Below, piece after piece: positions 7,765 through 17,077 of a stretch of 35,869 nucleotides of DNA. Source of the stretch: Phytopseudomonas seleniipraecipitans (GTDB lineage Bacteria; Pseudomonadota; Gammaproteobacteria; Pseudomonadales; Pseudomonadaceae). How positions within the stretch are numbered: position 1 is the stretch's first letter; each line of letters starts with the position of its first letter. A program made the translations under genes and the position numbers. The notes under the pieces were generated by a model, which was not told the DNA's origin, made no database searches, and saw only the letters and a program-made list of their open reading frames with translations. Location: assembly GCF_900102335.1 (NCBI RefSeq), contig NZ_FNBM01000014.1, positions 1 to 35,869 on the forward strand. Reading direction: 5' to 3'.

Positions 7765-9477
7765 ATGCGCACAGACCGCGAACTCACCTTCCGCGCCCTG
7801 TTTTCAGGCGTGCTACTCGGTGCACTGCTGACACCCTCGAACATCTATTCCGGCCTGAAGATTGGCTGGTCCTTCAACATGTCGATCATCGCCCTGCTGG
7901 TCAGCTATGGCATCTGGCAAAGCCTGGTCCGTTGTCGGCTGGGCACGGCGTGGAGCATGCGCGAAAGCAACATCAACCAGACGACGACATCGGCCGCGGC
8001 GTCGATTATCTCTGGCGGCTTGGTCGCGCCGATTCCGGCTTACACCTTGCTGACAGGCCAGCAGTTGCCAACCCTGCCACTGATGGCCTGGGTGTTTTCG
8101 GTCAGCTTTCTCGGCATCTGGGTGGCCTGGTACCTGCGGCGCAGCATGGTCGAGGACACGCGGCTGCGCTTTCCGGAAGCGGTAGCAACCCTGGAAACCA
8201 TGCAGCAGGTCTACAACCATGGCCGAGACGCCCTGCAGCGGCTCTGCGCACTGGGGGCCGCGGCATTGCTTGGCGGGCTGATCAAATGGGCCGACACCTT
8301 TGTATTTACCCTGCCGCGCTGGTCACCGTCGGCGAGCCTGGAACGGTTGACGTTCAGCTTAGATCCGTCACCTTTGCTGATCGGCTTCGGTGGCATCATC
8401 GGCATACGCGTCGGGATGTCGCTGCTGCTTGGCGCAGTGATCGCCTGGGGCGGCCTAGCACCCTGGCTGCTCGACAGCGGTTTGGTGACCATCGAGGCAA
8501 ACGCCAGCGGGCCGCAATTCGGCGCGCTGGTAGAGTGGCTGCTGTGGCCGGGGGTCACCCTGCTGGTGTGCGCGACGCTCACTTCACTGGCGGTGCGTTA
8601 TTACGCGAGCCGCCAAGTGGCCAACGCTGCTAACGGCGGTGCGAAGCAGGCACCGGCGAAACTGCCGATGGCCATGCTTGCATTGGCATCGCTGCTGGTG
8701 GTGACGCTACAGGTCGTGCTGTTCGATATCGACCCACTGATGGCGGTGCTCAGCGTGCCACTGGCAGTGGCGCTGGCCTGCATGGCGGCGCGAGTGGTCG
8801 GTGCTACCGGTATTCCACCGATTGGCGCAACGGGCCAGTTGTCACAGTTGACCTTCGGCTTGATCGCACCCGGCCAGGTCAGCGTCAACCTCATGGCCGC
8901 CAACACCGCCGGCGGCGCCGCTGGGCAATGTACCGACCTGCTCAACGACTTCCGCGTAGGTCATGCCATCGGCGCCAACCCCTACAATCAGGTGATCGCG
9001 CAATGCCTGGGTATCTTCGTTGGCAGTATTGTCGGCGTGCTGGTCTATCAGATCCTGATTCCAGATCCCCAATCCATGCTGATTACCGAGCAATGGCCCG
9101 CCCCAGCCGTCGCCACCTGGAAAGCGGTCGCCGAGGTGCTGGGCTACGGGCTCGACTCGATAGACAGCAGCATTCGCTGGGCAATGCTGATCGGAGCATT
9201 ATGCGGTGCGCTGTTCGGTGTGCTGGAAGCCAGCCTGCCCGAGCAGTCGACCTTTGCACGCCTGCTACCGAGCTCGGCTGCATTCGGCCTGGCCTTCATT
9301 ATTCCTGCCTCGATCTCGCTGATGATGGCCTTGGGCGCCCTGCTCGCCTGGGTGATTCAGTCACGCTGGCGCAGCGTCGGCGAGCGCTTCACCATCGCCG
9401 CGGCGGCAGGCCTGGTGGCAGGTGAAAGCATCGTCGGCGTCGGGGCCTCGTTCTGGATGATGTTTGCGGGCGGCTGA
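7765..9477 (+). CDS. OPT-family oligopeptide/metal-chelate transporter
   Basis: A 570-residue polytopic membrane protein whose sequence resembles the bacterial branch of the OPT family. The N terminus has the typical RELTFRALFSGVLLGALLTP and NIYSGLKIGWSFNMSI stretch, followed by a second conserved region with TTTSAAASIISGG near residues 73-85. About 14 membrane segments can be followed, with a charged loop near residues 280-300. Family members move small peptides or metal chelates into the cell by proton symport; the substrate of this one is unknown. It starts 119 bp after the HU gene. REP-like repeats follow it. Confidence 0.85.
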   Translation: MRTDRELTFRALFSGVLLGALLTPSNIYSGLKIGWSFNMSIIALLVSYGIWQSLVRCRLGTAWSMRESNINQTTTSAAASIISGGLVAPIPAYTLLTGQQLPTLPLMAWVFSVSFLGIWVAWYLRRSMVEDTRLRFPEAVATLETMQQVYNHGRDALQRLCALGAAALLGGLIKWADTFVFTLPRWSPSASLERLTFSLDPSPLLIGFGGIIGIRVGMSLLLGAVIAWGGLAPWLLDSGLVTIEANASGPQFGALVEWLLWPGVTLLVCATLTSLAVRYYASRQVANAANGGAKQAPAKLPMAMLALASLLVVTLQVVLFDIDPLMAVLSVPLAVALACMAARVVGATGIPPIGATGQLSQLTFGLIAPGQVSVNLMAANTAGGAAGQCTDLLNDFRVGHAIGANPYNQVIAQCLGIFVGSIVGVLVYQILIPDPQSMLITEQWPAPAVATWKAVAEVLGYGLDSIDSSIRWAMLIGALCGALFGVLEASLPEQSTFARLLPSSAAFGLAFIIPASISLMMALGALLAWVIQSRWRSVGERFTIAAAAGLVAGESIVGVGASFWMMFAGG

Positions 9478-9480
9478 GGG

Positions 9481-9514
9481 ATTGGCGACCGACTCGTCGG
9501 TAAGCCGGTTCCTA
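9481..9514. repeat. REP-like element 1
   Basis: Read on the minus strand, it begins GTAGGAACCGGCTTACCGAC and ends in GGCGACCAAT-like sequence, the outline of Pseudomonas REP elements (GTAGGAGC...GGCGAA). It lies just after the OPT gene stop. It is more diverged than the two copies that follow. Confidence 0.4.
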
Positions 9515-9547
9515 CCTGGTCATGATGCAATCGTTTGGCACTGCATG

Positions 9548-9635
9548 TGTAGGGGCCCAGCCCTCGGGCGAATTGCGGGCACATTCCGGTATCGAGGTTG
9601 CCTGGGCTATTCGCCGCGAAGTCGCGGCTTCTACA
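9548..9635. repeat. REPIN: two REP elements in inverted orientation
   Basis: The first copy (9548-9572) reads TGTAGGGGC...CGGGCGAA on the plus strand. The second (9610-9635) reads TGTAGAAGC...GCGGCGAA on the minus strand. Each has its own short GC-rich hairpin, and they face each other across 37 bp. This doublet layout is that of REPINs, which are spread in trans by RAYT transposases. No RAYT gene lies in the window. Confidence 0.65.
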
Positions 9636-9662
9636 GGTCGATACATCATGCACACATCAACC

Positions 9663-9731
9663 CGTAGCCTGGCGTTGAGCGAAGCGATACCCAGGGACTT
9701 CCCGCGTGTCGCTGCGCTCGCCACGGCTACG
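9663..9731. repeat. Inverted-repeat element with CGTAGCC ends
   Basis: CGTAGCC (9663-9669) and GGCTACG (9725-9731) bound a 69-bp segment, with further partly matched bases inside (GCGAAGCGATACCCAGGG). It resembles short repeated intergenic elements I associate with Pseudomonas genomes. Only one copy is in the window. Confidence 0.45.
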
Positions 9732-9775
9732 AGAAGCAACTGGCGCGGGTATGGCGACTCGCGGCCCTTACCTTC

Positions 9776-12142
9776 TTAGTCGGCGTTGATGCCGTAATCC
9801 GCGAGCCTGGCGATAAACGTCTGTTCATCCAGCACGGGCACGTTCAACTCGGTAGCCTTAGCCAGCTTCGAGCCGGCACCGGGGCCGGCGACCACGCAGG
9901 TGGTTTTTGCCGATACCGAGCCGGCGACCTTGGCGCCCAGACTCTCCAGTTTGTCCTTGGCAATGTCACGACTCATCACTTCCAGGCTGCCGGTCAGCAC
10001 CCAGGTCTGGCCGCCCAACGGCAGGCCTTCGACTACCTTTTTCTCGCTTTCCCAGTGCATGCCGAAATCACGCAACTGCACCTCGATGGCCCGCGCGCGG
10101 TCAGCGTTTTCCTGTTTGGCGAAGAACTCGCGAACCGATTGCTTGGCTTTCTCGTTCAGCCCTTTCATGGCGCTTAGGTCGAGCCAGTCGGCATTGATCA
10201 CCGCGTCAAGGCTCTTGAATCGCTCAGCCAGGTTCTTCGCGCCGGTTACGGCAACGAACGGGATGTTCAATTTGTCGAGCAAGCCACCCAGAGTGGTGCT
10301 GGCGGCGAACTCTGCGGCCAGCTCGCCCTGATCCTGCAGCTCCAGCCCGCGCTCAAGCAGATGCTTGATCACCGTCTGGTTGTGCTCGTCCTCGAAGAAA
10401 CTGTGAATCTCGTGGGCGACTTCCAGGCCGATATCCGGCAGGTAGGTAAGCACTTCGGGCAGCGCCTGGGTGACCCGCTCCAGCGAACCAAGCGAGCGAG
10501 CCAGCACCTTGGCCGTTTCCTCACCAACATCCGGAATACCAAGCGCGTAGATAAACCGCGCCAACGCCGGGCGCTTGCTGTCGGCGATTGCCTTGAGCAA
10601 CTTGCGGCTGGACACTTCCGCGAAGCCTTCAAGCCCGACGATATGTTCGAACTCCAAGGTATAGAGATCGGCAGGCGAAGCCACCAGACCTTCGTCGACA
10701 AGTTGCTCGACGCTCTTCTCGCCCAGCCCCTCGATGTCCATGGCACGCCGCGAGACGAAATGGATGATCGCCTGTTTAAGTTGAGCCGCGCAGGCCAGGC
10801 GGCCGACGCAGCGATACACCGCGCCCTCGCTGACCGTTTCGCGGCCCTTGCTGCGCTTGATCAGCTGAGTGCGCTCCACCGCCGAGCCGCACACCGGGCA
10901 TTGCTCAGGCACAGCCACCGGACGCGCATCGGCAGGACGGCGGTCGCTGACGACCTGCATCACCTGCGGGATGACATCGCCGGCGCGACGGATGATCACG
11001 GTGTCGCCAATCATCACCCCAAGGCGCGCGACTTCATCCATGTTATGCAGCGTGGCATTTGACACCGTCACGCCCGCTACCTTGACCGGTTTGAGCCGAG
11101 CCACCGGCGTAACCGCACCGGTACGGCCGACCTGGAACTCCACATCGAGTAGCTCGGTAAGCTCCTCCATAGCGGGAAACTTGTGAGCGATGGCCCAGTG
11201 CGGCGTGCGCGCGCGAAAGCCCAGCTGCTGCTGGTCTTCGATGTTGTTGACCTTGAACACTACGCCGTCGATGTCGTACGGCAGGCCCATGCGCCGCTCG
11301 CCGATGTCCCGGTAGTAAGCCAGGCAGTCATCGATGCCTTTGGCCAGTTTCAATTCGCTGCTGATGGGAACGCCCCACGACTTCAAACGCTGGAGCATGC
11401 CGACCTGAGTCGCGGCCGGCTCGGCGCTGTGCTGCCCAAGGCCATAGCAACAGAACTCCAGCGGGCGACTGGCAGTGATCTTCGAGTCCAGCTGGCGCAG
11501 GCTGCCGGCGGCGGCGTTGCGCGGGTTGGCGAAGGTCTTGCCGCCAATCTCCGCCTGGCCGGCGTTTAGTCGCTCGAAGCCGGCACGGGACATGAATACC
11601 TCGCCCCGCACCTCCAGCACATCGGGCCAGCCGCTGCCCTGCAGCCTTAGCGGCACGTTGCGGATGGTGCGCACGTTGACGCTGATGTCCTCGCCGGTGG
11701 TGCCGTCACCCCGGGTGGCGCCGCGCACCAGTTGCCCATCGCGATACAAAAGGCTGACCGCCAGGCCGTCGAGCTTGGGCTCACAGCTGTATTCGATTTC
11801 AACGCCTGCCCCAAACAGATCCCCGCCCTGCAAGCCCAGGCCGTTCTGCACGCTGCGATCGAACGCGCGCAGATCGTCTTCCTCGAACGCATTGCCGAGG
11901 CTGAGCATAGGCACTTCATGGCGTACCGAACCGAAGGCATTCAGCGCTTCACCGCCGACCCGCTGGGTCGGTGAGTCTGGCGTGACCAGTTCCGGGTGCT
12001 CGGCCTCCAGTGCCTGCAGTTCGCGGAACAGCCGATCGTATTCGGCGTCCGGCACGCTGGGTTCATCGAGCACGTAATAGCGGTAGTTGTGCACATCCAG
12101 TTCGGTGCGCAGTTCGAGGATGCGTTGGGCGGGTTCTTTCAT
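9776..12142 (-). CDS. ligA: NAD-dependent DNA ligase LigA
   Basis: Seals nicks in replication and repair using NAD, with an AMP-lysine intermediate. The start at 12142 (MKEPAQRILELRTELDVHNY) was chosen over one 51 bp upstream because it gives the family N terminus (Ia domain); the product is 788 residues, longer than the roughly 670 of E. coli but usual for Pseudomonas. The catalytic motif CEPKLDG has Lys123, followed by RGDGTTGED. A zinc finger (CPVCG, later YRC and AC, about 415-450), helix-hairpin-helix repeats (about 470-620) and a C-terminal BRCT domain (about 705-788) follow. It is the last gene of the smc-zipA-ligA series, but a terminator precedes it. Confidence 0.97.
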   Translation of the reverse strand: MKEPAQRILELRTELDVHNYRYYVLDEPSVPDAEYDRLFRELQALEAEHPELVTPDSPTQRVGGEALNAFGSVRHEVPMLSLGNAFEEDDLRAFDRSVQNGLGLQGGDLFGAGVEIEYSCEPKLDGLAVSLLYRDGQLVRGATRGDGTTGEDISVNVRTIRNVPLRLQGSGWPDVLEVRGEVFMSRAGFERLNAGQAEIGGKTFANPRNAAAGSLRQLDSKITASRPLEFCCYGLGQHSAEPAATQVGMLQRLKSWGVPISSELKLAKGIDDCLAYYRDIGERRMGLPYDIDGVVFKVNNIEDQQQLGFRARTPHWAIAHKFPAMEELTELLDVEFQVGRTGAVTPVARLKPVKVAGVTVSNATLHNMDEVARLGVMIGDTVIIRRAGDVIPQVMQVVSDRRPADARPVAVPEQCPVCGSAVERTQLIKRSKGRETVSEGAVYRCVGRLACAAQLKQAIIHFVSRRAMDIEGLGEKSVEQLVDEGLVASPADLYTLEFEHIVGLEGFAEVSSRKLLKAIADSKRPALARFIYALGIPDVGEETAKVLARSLGSLERVTQALPEVLTYLPDIGLEVAHEIHSFFEDEHNQTVIKHLLERGLELQDQGELAAEFAASTTLGGLLDKLNIPFVAVTGAKNLAERFKSLDAVINADWLDLSAMKGLNEKAKQSVREFFAKQENADRARAIEVQLRDFGMHWESEKKVVEGLPLGGQTWVLTGSLEVMSRDIAKDKLESLGAKVAGSVSAKTTCVVAGPGAGSKLAKATELNVPVLDEQTFIARLADYGINAD

Positions 12143-12187
12143 GCGGGTCACTCTCAACGGGACACGACCAGGCACAGAAACAAAAAA

Positions 12188-12220
12188 CCTCAAGCCAAGC
12201 GCTTGGCTTGTAGCTTGAGG
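12188..12220 (-). terminator. Rho-independent terminator between zipA and ligA
   Basis: CCTCAAGC (12188-12195) pairs with GCTTGAGG (12213-12220), and an inner CAAGCGCTTG palindrome extends the fold. On the minus strand the stem is followed directly by TTTTTT. It lies 20 bp after the zipA stop and about 45 bp before the ligA start, so it should reduce read-through into ligA. Confidence 0.75.
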
Positions 12221-12240
12221 CTTGTCGGTGCCGCTGGTGG

Positions 12241-13062
12241 TTAGCGTTTTTGCGTCAGCAGGCGGCGTTCATATTCGACGATGCGCTGACGGTAATGTTC
12301 GATGGTTTGTGCGGTGAGCACACTGCGCTGGTCGTCCTTGAGCTCGCCGTTGAGCTCATGGGCCAGTTTGCGCGCTGCGGCAACCATGACATCGAAGGCC
12401 TGCTTGGGATGACGCGGGCCGGGCAGGCCCAGGAAGAAGCTCACTGCGCGGGTGCTGAAGCCTTCGATATCGTCCAGGTCGAACGTACCAGGCTTCAGGG
12501 CGTTGGCCATGGAGAAGAGTACTTCGCCGTTGCCGGCCATGCTTTCGTGGCGATGGAAGATGTCCATCTCACCGAAACGCAGCCCACTCTCGAGAATGTT
12601 CTGCAGCAGCGCCGGGCCTTTGAATCCTTGCTCATCGCGGGCGATGACGTTGATCACCAGCACTTCGTCGACGGGCGCCTGGTCCTTGCTGCCACTGTAG
12701 CCACTCTCAGAGGCGACATTGTCGTCCTCGACGGGAGTCAGCAGCATCGGCACCGGCTCGTCGGCGGTCAGGTCGAGGTCGCCCTGGCGCGGCTCGCCGC
12801 GGCGGCGCGTGTTGACTTCACGCGTGCTCAGCGACGGCAGGTCTTGTTCGTCCAGCGAAGGCTCATGGTTGCGCTCGATCACCCGGGGCGGGCTAAGCAC
12901 GTCGGGATCACCTTCCTCGTCGGGCAGGTTGGACACATTGCGATCAAGCCGAAATTTCAGCTTGCCCTTGCCACCGCGCATCCGCCGCCAGCCATCGAAC
13001 AAGATGCCAGCAATAACGATGATACCGATGATGATCAGCCACTCGCGTAGACCGAATTCCAT
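12241..13062 (-). CDS. zipA: Cell division protein ZipA
   Basis: A 273-residue bitopic inner membrane protein that tethers FtsZ filaments to the membrane at the division site. A single N-terminal membrane anchor (about residues 8-24, EWLIIIGIIVIAGILFDGW) is followed by a basic stretch (RRMRGGKGK). Next comes a charged, low-complexity linker to about residue 125. The C-terminal FtsZ-binding domain (about 130-262) includes LVINVIARDEQGFKGPALLQ and FFLGLPGPRHPKQAFDVM. AGGA precedes the ATG. The position between smc and ligA is the usual Pseudomonas order. Confidence 0.96.
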   Translation of the reverse strand: MEFGLREWLIIIGIIVIAGILFDGWRRMRGGKGKLKFRLDRNVSNLPDEEGDPDVLSPPRVIERNHEPSLDEQDLPSLSTREVNTRRRGEPRQGDLDLTADEPVPMLLTPVEDDNVASESGYSGSKDQAPVDEVLVINVIARDEQGFKGPALLQNILESGLRFGEMDIFHRHESMAGNGEVLFSMANALKPGTFDLDDIEGFSTRAVSFFLGLPGPRHPKQAFDVMVAAARKLAHELNGELKDDQRSVLTAQTIEHYRQRIVEYERRLLTQKR

Positions 13063-13235
13063 GAAATGTCCTGACCCCTAAAAGCAAAAATTGATGAAAA
13101 AAGGCGTCCCGCCCGTACTGATGACCTTGAAACGCGGCGCCAACTCCATGTTCTGACTGGCGTTTTTCCACGTGTAACAAAAGTGGGCGTTAAGCTAGCA
13201 CGACGAAAGGCAACTTTACACCGGCAAACCACAGT

Positions 13236-13259
13236 AAAACCGCCGCTCTCGGCAGTTTT
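13236..13259 (-). terminator. Rho-independent terminator after smc
   Basis: On the minus strand AAAACTGCCG, a loop AGAG and CGGCGGTTTT form a 10-bp stem with one G-U pair, ending in a T-run. It lies 28 bp after the smc stop. With the terminator after zipA it divides the series into separately controlled units. Confidence 0.75.
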
Positions 13260-13287
13260 TACGCAACAGAATCTGTGTAACAACGCA

Positions 13288-16200
13288 TCAGCTATCCACC
13301 ATCGCCAACGCTTGCTCGACATCCACTGCCACCAGGCGCGAACAACCCGGTTCATGCATCGTCACCCCCATCAGTTGATCGGCCATTTCCATGGCGATCT
13401 TGTTGTGGGTGATGTAGATGAACTGCACCGTAGCCGACATCTCCTTGACCAGCCGCGCATAGCGACCGACGTTGGCGTCGTCGAGCGGCGCATCAACCTC
13501 GTCGAGCATGCAGAACGGTGCCGGATTGAGCTGGAAGATGGAAAAAACCAGCGCCAGCGCCGTCAATGCCTTCTCGCCACCGGACAGCAAATGGATCGTG
13601 CTGTTCTTCTTGCCCGGCGGGCGCGCCATAATAGTCACCCCGGTATCGAGTAGATCTTCGCCGGTGAGTTCCAAATATGCGCTGCCACCACCGAAAACTT
13701 TCGGGAAAAGCGCCTGAATACCGGCGTTTATCTGATCGAAGGTTTCCTTGAAGCGATTACGGGTTTCACGATCGATCTTGCGGATCACATTTTCCAGCGT
13801 GTCCAGTGCCTCGACCAGGTCGGCGTTCTGGGCATCCAGATAGCGCTTGCGCTCGGACTGCTGCTGATACTCCTCAATGGCCGCCAGGTTGATCGCGCCG
13901 AGGCGCTGGATGCGCGCGGCCATCTGCTCCAGCGTCTGCTCCCAGGCGCTCTCGCTGGCGTCTTCAGGCAGCGTGGCCAGCACACCGTGCAGGTCGTAAC
14001 CATCTTCCAGCAACTGATCCTGCAGGGCCTTGCGGCGCACGTTCAGCGACTGCCATTCCAGGCGCTGCTGCTCCAGCTGACCGCGCAGCAACTGCGACTG
14101 CTGTTCGGCCTGGGTACGGCGTTTCTCGGCGTCGCGCAGCTCGCGGTCGGCATCCTCGAGCGCCAGGCGCGCCAGGCGCAGCTCTTCTTCGACGCCCATG
14201 CGCCGTTCGAGGAGTTCCTCAAGCTTCATGCGCAGCTCTTCCAGCGGAGCCGCGCCCTCCTCCAGGTTGAGGTCGAGCTGCTCGCGTTTTTCATGCAGGC
14301 GTTCGGCTTGCAGCTCCAGCCTTTCCAACGCCTGCCGGGTGGAATCATGCTGAGCGCGCAGCGAACCCAGGCGCACGGCTAGCTGGTGAGCGTGGTCTTT
14401 GTGCTGCCGCGCATCCTGGCGCACCCGGTCGAGGCGCTCGCGCAGGGCATCGCGACTGGCCAGCAGGCTTTCGCGCTGCTCGTTGTCGAGGGCCATGCTA
14501 TCGAGGGCGTCCTGCAGGTGCAGCCGCGACTCGCCCAGTTGCTCGTGCTCCAGTGCGCGCTGTTCGGCCAGTTCCTGCTGTTCCGCCTCGATGCGTTGAC
14601 GACGCAGCAGCAACTGTTCGGCCTTGGCCTGGCCAGCGGACAGCCTGGCCTTCAGCTCGCCGAGACCACGAGCCTGGTCCTGCACCTGGCGACGCTGTTG
14701 TTCACGCACCTGTTCCGCGTCGCGTTGACGCTCGCGCAGGGTTTGCAGACGCTCATCGAGCAACGCCAGGGCTGCCTCGCGCTCGTCGCGCTCAAGGCCC
14801 AGGCTTTCGATTTCCTGCCCACGGGCCAGCACGCCGCTCTGCGCTTCGCTGGCGCGGCGCACGCGCAGGAAGTGCCGGCTGACCCAATAGCCATCGCGGC
14901 TGACCAGGCTCTCGCCGGGAGCAAGCCGCGCGCGCTCGGCCAGTGCCTGATCGAGGCTCTCGACCGGGCGCACGCGCCCCAGCCAGGGCGCCAAGTCAAC
15001 CGGCGACTCAACCTTGTCCAGCAGGCTGCCAGGCATGCGTTCGCCAGAAGCGCTAGCCGAGACCAGGCGCAGCTCACCCTGGTCCAGAGCGGCAAAGTCC
15101 AGACCGGACAGATCGTCCTGCAGCACCGCCTGCAGGTCGGCACCCAGCACGGTTTCCACCGCCAGCTCCCAACCCGGCTCCACACGCAGGCCTTCGGCCA
15201 AGCGGGGGCGCTTGTCCAGGCCGTGTTCGCGCAACCACTCTGCAGCCCCGATGCCAGGATCCAGCGCAGCCTGTTGCAAGGCTTCCAGGGAGGCCAGACG
15301 GCCATTCAGGCGTTGCAGGTCGCCCTGCGCCTGTTGCTGGGCACTGCCCGCTTGCTGCAGGTCTTCGCGCAATTGCTGCAAGCGTTCAGCTTGTTCAGCC
15401 TCCTGCTCCTGCAACTGTTCCAGGTCCAACTCACCGACGGCGATCTGTTCGCCCAGTTCGATGATTGCCGCATCCTCAGGGTCGGCGGCCAACTGCTGCA
15501 GTTCATCGGCCAGGCGCCGCTGGCGTTCGCTGAGGCGCTCCAGGCTGTGCTCCAGCTGCTGGATACGCGACTGCTGCACTTCGGCCTGGCGTCGCGGCTC
15601 GGCGCTGCGCTGATTGAAGCTGTCCCACTGTTCCTGCCAGCCGTGCATGCCGGTTTCGGCATCTTCAAGGGCCGCAGCGGACTCCTCGGCAGCGGCGGCG
15701 GTGAGTTCCTGTTCAGGTTCGAGCATGGCCAGCTCTTCGCCCAATGTGGCCAACAAGGTGCGGTCATGGCCCAGGTGTGATTCGGTTTCCAGGCGCGCAC
15801 GCTCGGCTTCACGCAAATCGTCCTGCAACTGGCGCAGGCGTTGCTGGCCATGCTGGATGCTCTGCTCGACGCGGGCAATATCGCCGCCCACCGAATAGAA
15901 GCGCCCCTGCACCAGGTTGAAACGCTCGGACAGCTCGTGGTGGCCGTCGCGCAGGCGCTCGATGCTGGCATCGGCATTACGCTGCTCGGCCACCAGCGCC
16001 TCGAAGCCGACTTCCTGATTGCCGATCACCGCTTCGCGCTGACCCACCTGTTCATTGAGCGCCTGCCAGCGCAGCGCGGTGAGTTGCGCCCGCAACTGGC
16101 GCTCCTCGGCCTTGTACTCTTGATACTTCTCGGCAGCCTGGGCCTGGCGGTGCAGGCGTTCGAGCTGGCGTTCCAGCTCGTCACGCAGGTCGGCGAGGCG

Positions 16201-16776
16201 TGCGAGGTTTTCCTGGGTGCGGCGAATGCGGCTTTCGGTTTCCCGACGGCGTTCCTTGTACTTGGAGATGCCGGCCGCTTCCTCGATGAAGTTGCGCAGC
16301 TCCTCCGGCTTGGCCTCGATCAGCTTGCTGATCATGCCCTGCTCGATAATCGAGTAGCTGCGCGGCCCCAGGCCGGTCCCCAGGAAGATGTCAGTGATGT
16401 CGCGGCGGCGGCACTTCACACCATTGAGGAAGTAGGTGTTCTGGCTGTCGCGGGTCACCCGCCGGCGAATGGAGATTTCCGCGAAGGCCGCGTATTCGCC
16501 GGTCAGGGTGTTGTCGGAGTTATCGAAGATCAGCTCGATGCTGGCCTGGGTCACTGGCTTGCGCGTGTTGGAGCCGTTGAAGATGACGTCAGTCATCGAC
16601 TCGCCGCGCAGGTTCTTCGCCGAGCTCTCACCCATCACCCAGCGCACGGCGTCGATGATGTTGGATTTGCCGCAGCCATTGGGCCCGACCACTGCCGCCA
16701 TGTTGCTCGGAAAATTCACCGTGGTGGGGTCGACGAACGACTTGAAGCCCGCCAGTTTGATGGACTTCAGGCGCAT
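13288..16776 (-). CDS. smc: Chromosome partition protein SMC
   Basis: A 1162-residue ATPase that compacts and segregates the chromosome, probably with ScpA and ScpB. The N terminus has the Walker A motif GPNGCGKSN (31-39) and then NGVKCRRRDITDIFLGTGLG. Long coiled coils (about 160-490 and 660-990) rich in Glu, Gln, Arg and Leu flank a hinge domain (about 505-640). The C terminus holds the ABC signature LLSGGEKALTALALVF and Walker B FCMLDEVDAPLDDANV. The length and full domain order match the family. The MRLKSIKLAGFKSF start is the usual SMC start, although its ribosome site is weak. Confidence 0.98.
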   Translation of the reverse strand: MRLKSIKLAGFKSFVDPTTVNFPSNMAAVVGPNGCGKSNIIDAVRWVMGESSAKNLRGESMTDVIFNGSNTRKPVTQASIELIFDNSDNTLTGEYAAFAEISIRRRVTRDSQNTYFLNGVKCRRRDITDIFLGTGLGPRSYSIIEQGMISKLIEAKPEELRNFIEEAAGISKYKERRRETESRIRRTQENLARLADLRDELERQLERLHRQAQAAEKYQEYKAEERQLRAQLTALRWQALNEQVGQREAVIGNQEVGFEALVAEQRNADASIERLRDGHHELSERFNLVQGRFYSVGGDIARVEQSIQHGQQRLRQLQDDLREAERARLETESHLGHDRTLLATLGEELAMLEPEQELTAAAAEESAAALEDAETGMHGWQEQWDSFNQRSAEPRRQAEVQQSRIQQLEHSLERLSERQRRLADELQQLAADPEDAAIIELGEQIAVGELDLEQLQEQEAEQAERLQQLREDLQQAGSAQQQAQGDLQRLNGRLASLEALQQAALDPGIGAAEWLREHGLDKRPRLAEGLRVEPGWELAVETVLGADLQAVLQDDLSGLDFAALDQGELRLVSASASGERMPGSLLDKVESPVDLAPWLGRVRPVESLDQALAERARLAPGESLVSRDGYWVSRHFLRVRRASEAQSGVLARGQEIESLGLERDEREAALALLDERLQTLRERQRDAEQVREQQRRQVQDQARGLGELKARLSAGQAKAEQLLLRRQRIEAEQQELAEQRALEHEQLGESRLHLQDALDSMALDNEQRESLLASRDALRERLDRVRQDARQHKDHAHQLAVRLGSLRAQHDSTRQALERLELQAERLHEKREQLDLNLEEGAAPLEELRMKLEELLERRMGVEEELRLARLALEDADRELRDAEKRRTQAEQQSQLLRGQLEQQRLEWQSLNVRRKALQDQLLEDGYDLHGVLATLPEDASESAWEQTLEQMAARIQRLGAINLAAIEEYQQQSERKRYLDAQNADLVEALDTLENVIRKIDRETRNRFKETFDQINAGIQALFPKVFGGGSAYLELTGEDLLDTGVTIMARPPGKKNSTIHLLSGGEKALTALALVFSIFQLNPAPFCMLDEVDAPLDDANVGRYARLVKEMSATVQFIYITHNKIAMEMADQLMGVTMHEPGCSRLVAVDVEQALAMVDS

Positions 16777-17077
16777 GCTGCGAGACTCGCCAGACGTGCA
16801 CGTGATAACACGTCAACACAGTGAGGGGCCTGAACAGCAGGATGCGTCATGGATTTCCTTAAGGCGCGAGGTCCTGGGGAACGGTCGGTGATGGCGGAAC
16901 GATCTGGCCAGGCGCGTGGCGCGACTTCCTGCTGGCAAGATCAGCGGGCGAGTCTACCACAGCAGGCAAGCCTGACAGCCAGCGCAGCAGGCGCTCTCAG
17001 GCACTTTTGTTCATCCGCAGCGCACATGATGCGACACTATCGCCCTGTCGAATTGCAACCTGTATCGAGGCACGCTC
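16777..17077. other. Divergent smc-guaD intergenic region
   Basis: About 300 bp between two divergent genes. It has no credible gene and must hold both promoters, but no near-consensus pair stood out. In P. aeruginosa, as I recall, a GntR-type regulator gene follows smc in this position; none is present here. GAGG before 17078 is the guaD ribosome-binding site. Confidence 0.4.

Noticed and set aside
7752..8633. 293-residue frame overlapping the OPT gene
   Set aside because: Same strand, shifted frame, rich in Arg, His and Gly as expected for a GC-rich shadow; the OPT protein is clearly the real product.
14386..15780. 464-residue frame antisense to smc
   Set aside because: A repetitive Gln/Leu/Ala product mirrors the coiled-coil coding on the other strand; no start signal or family.
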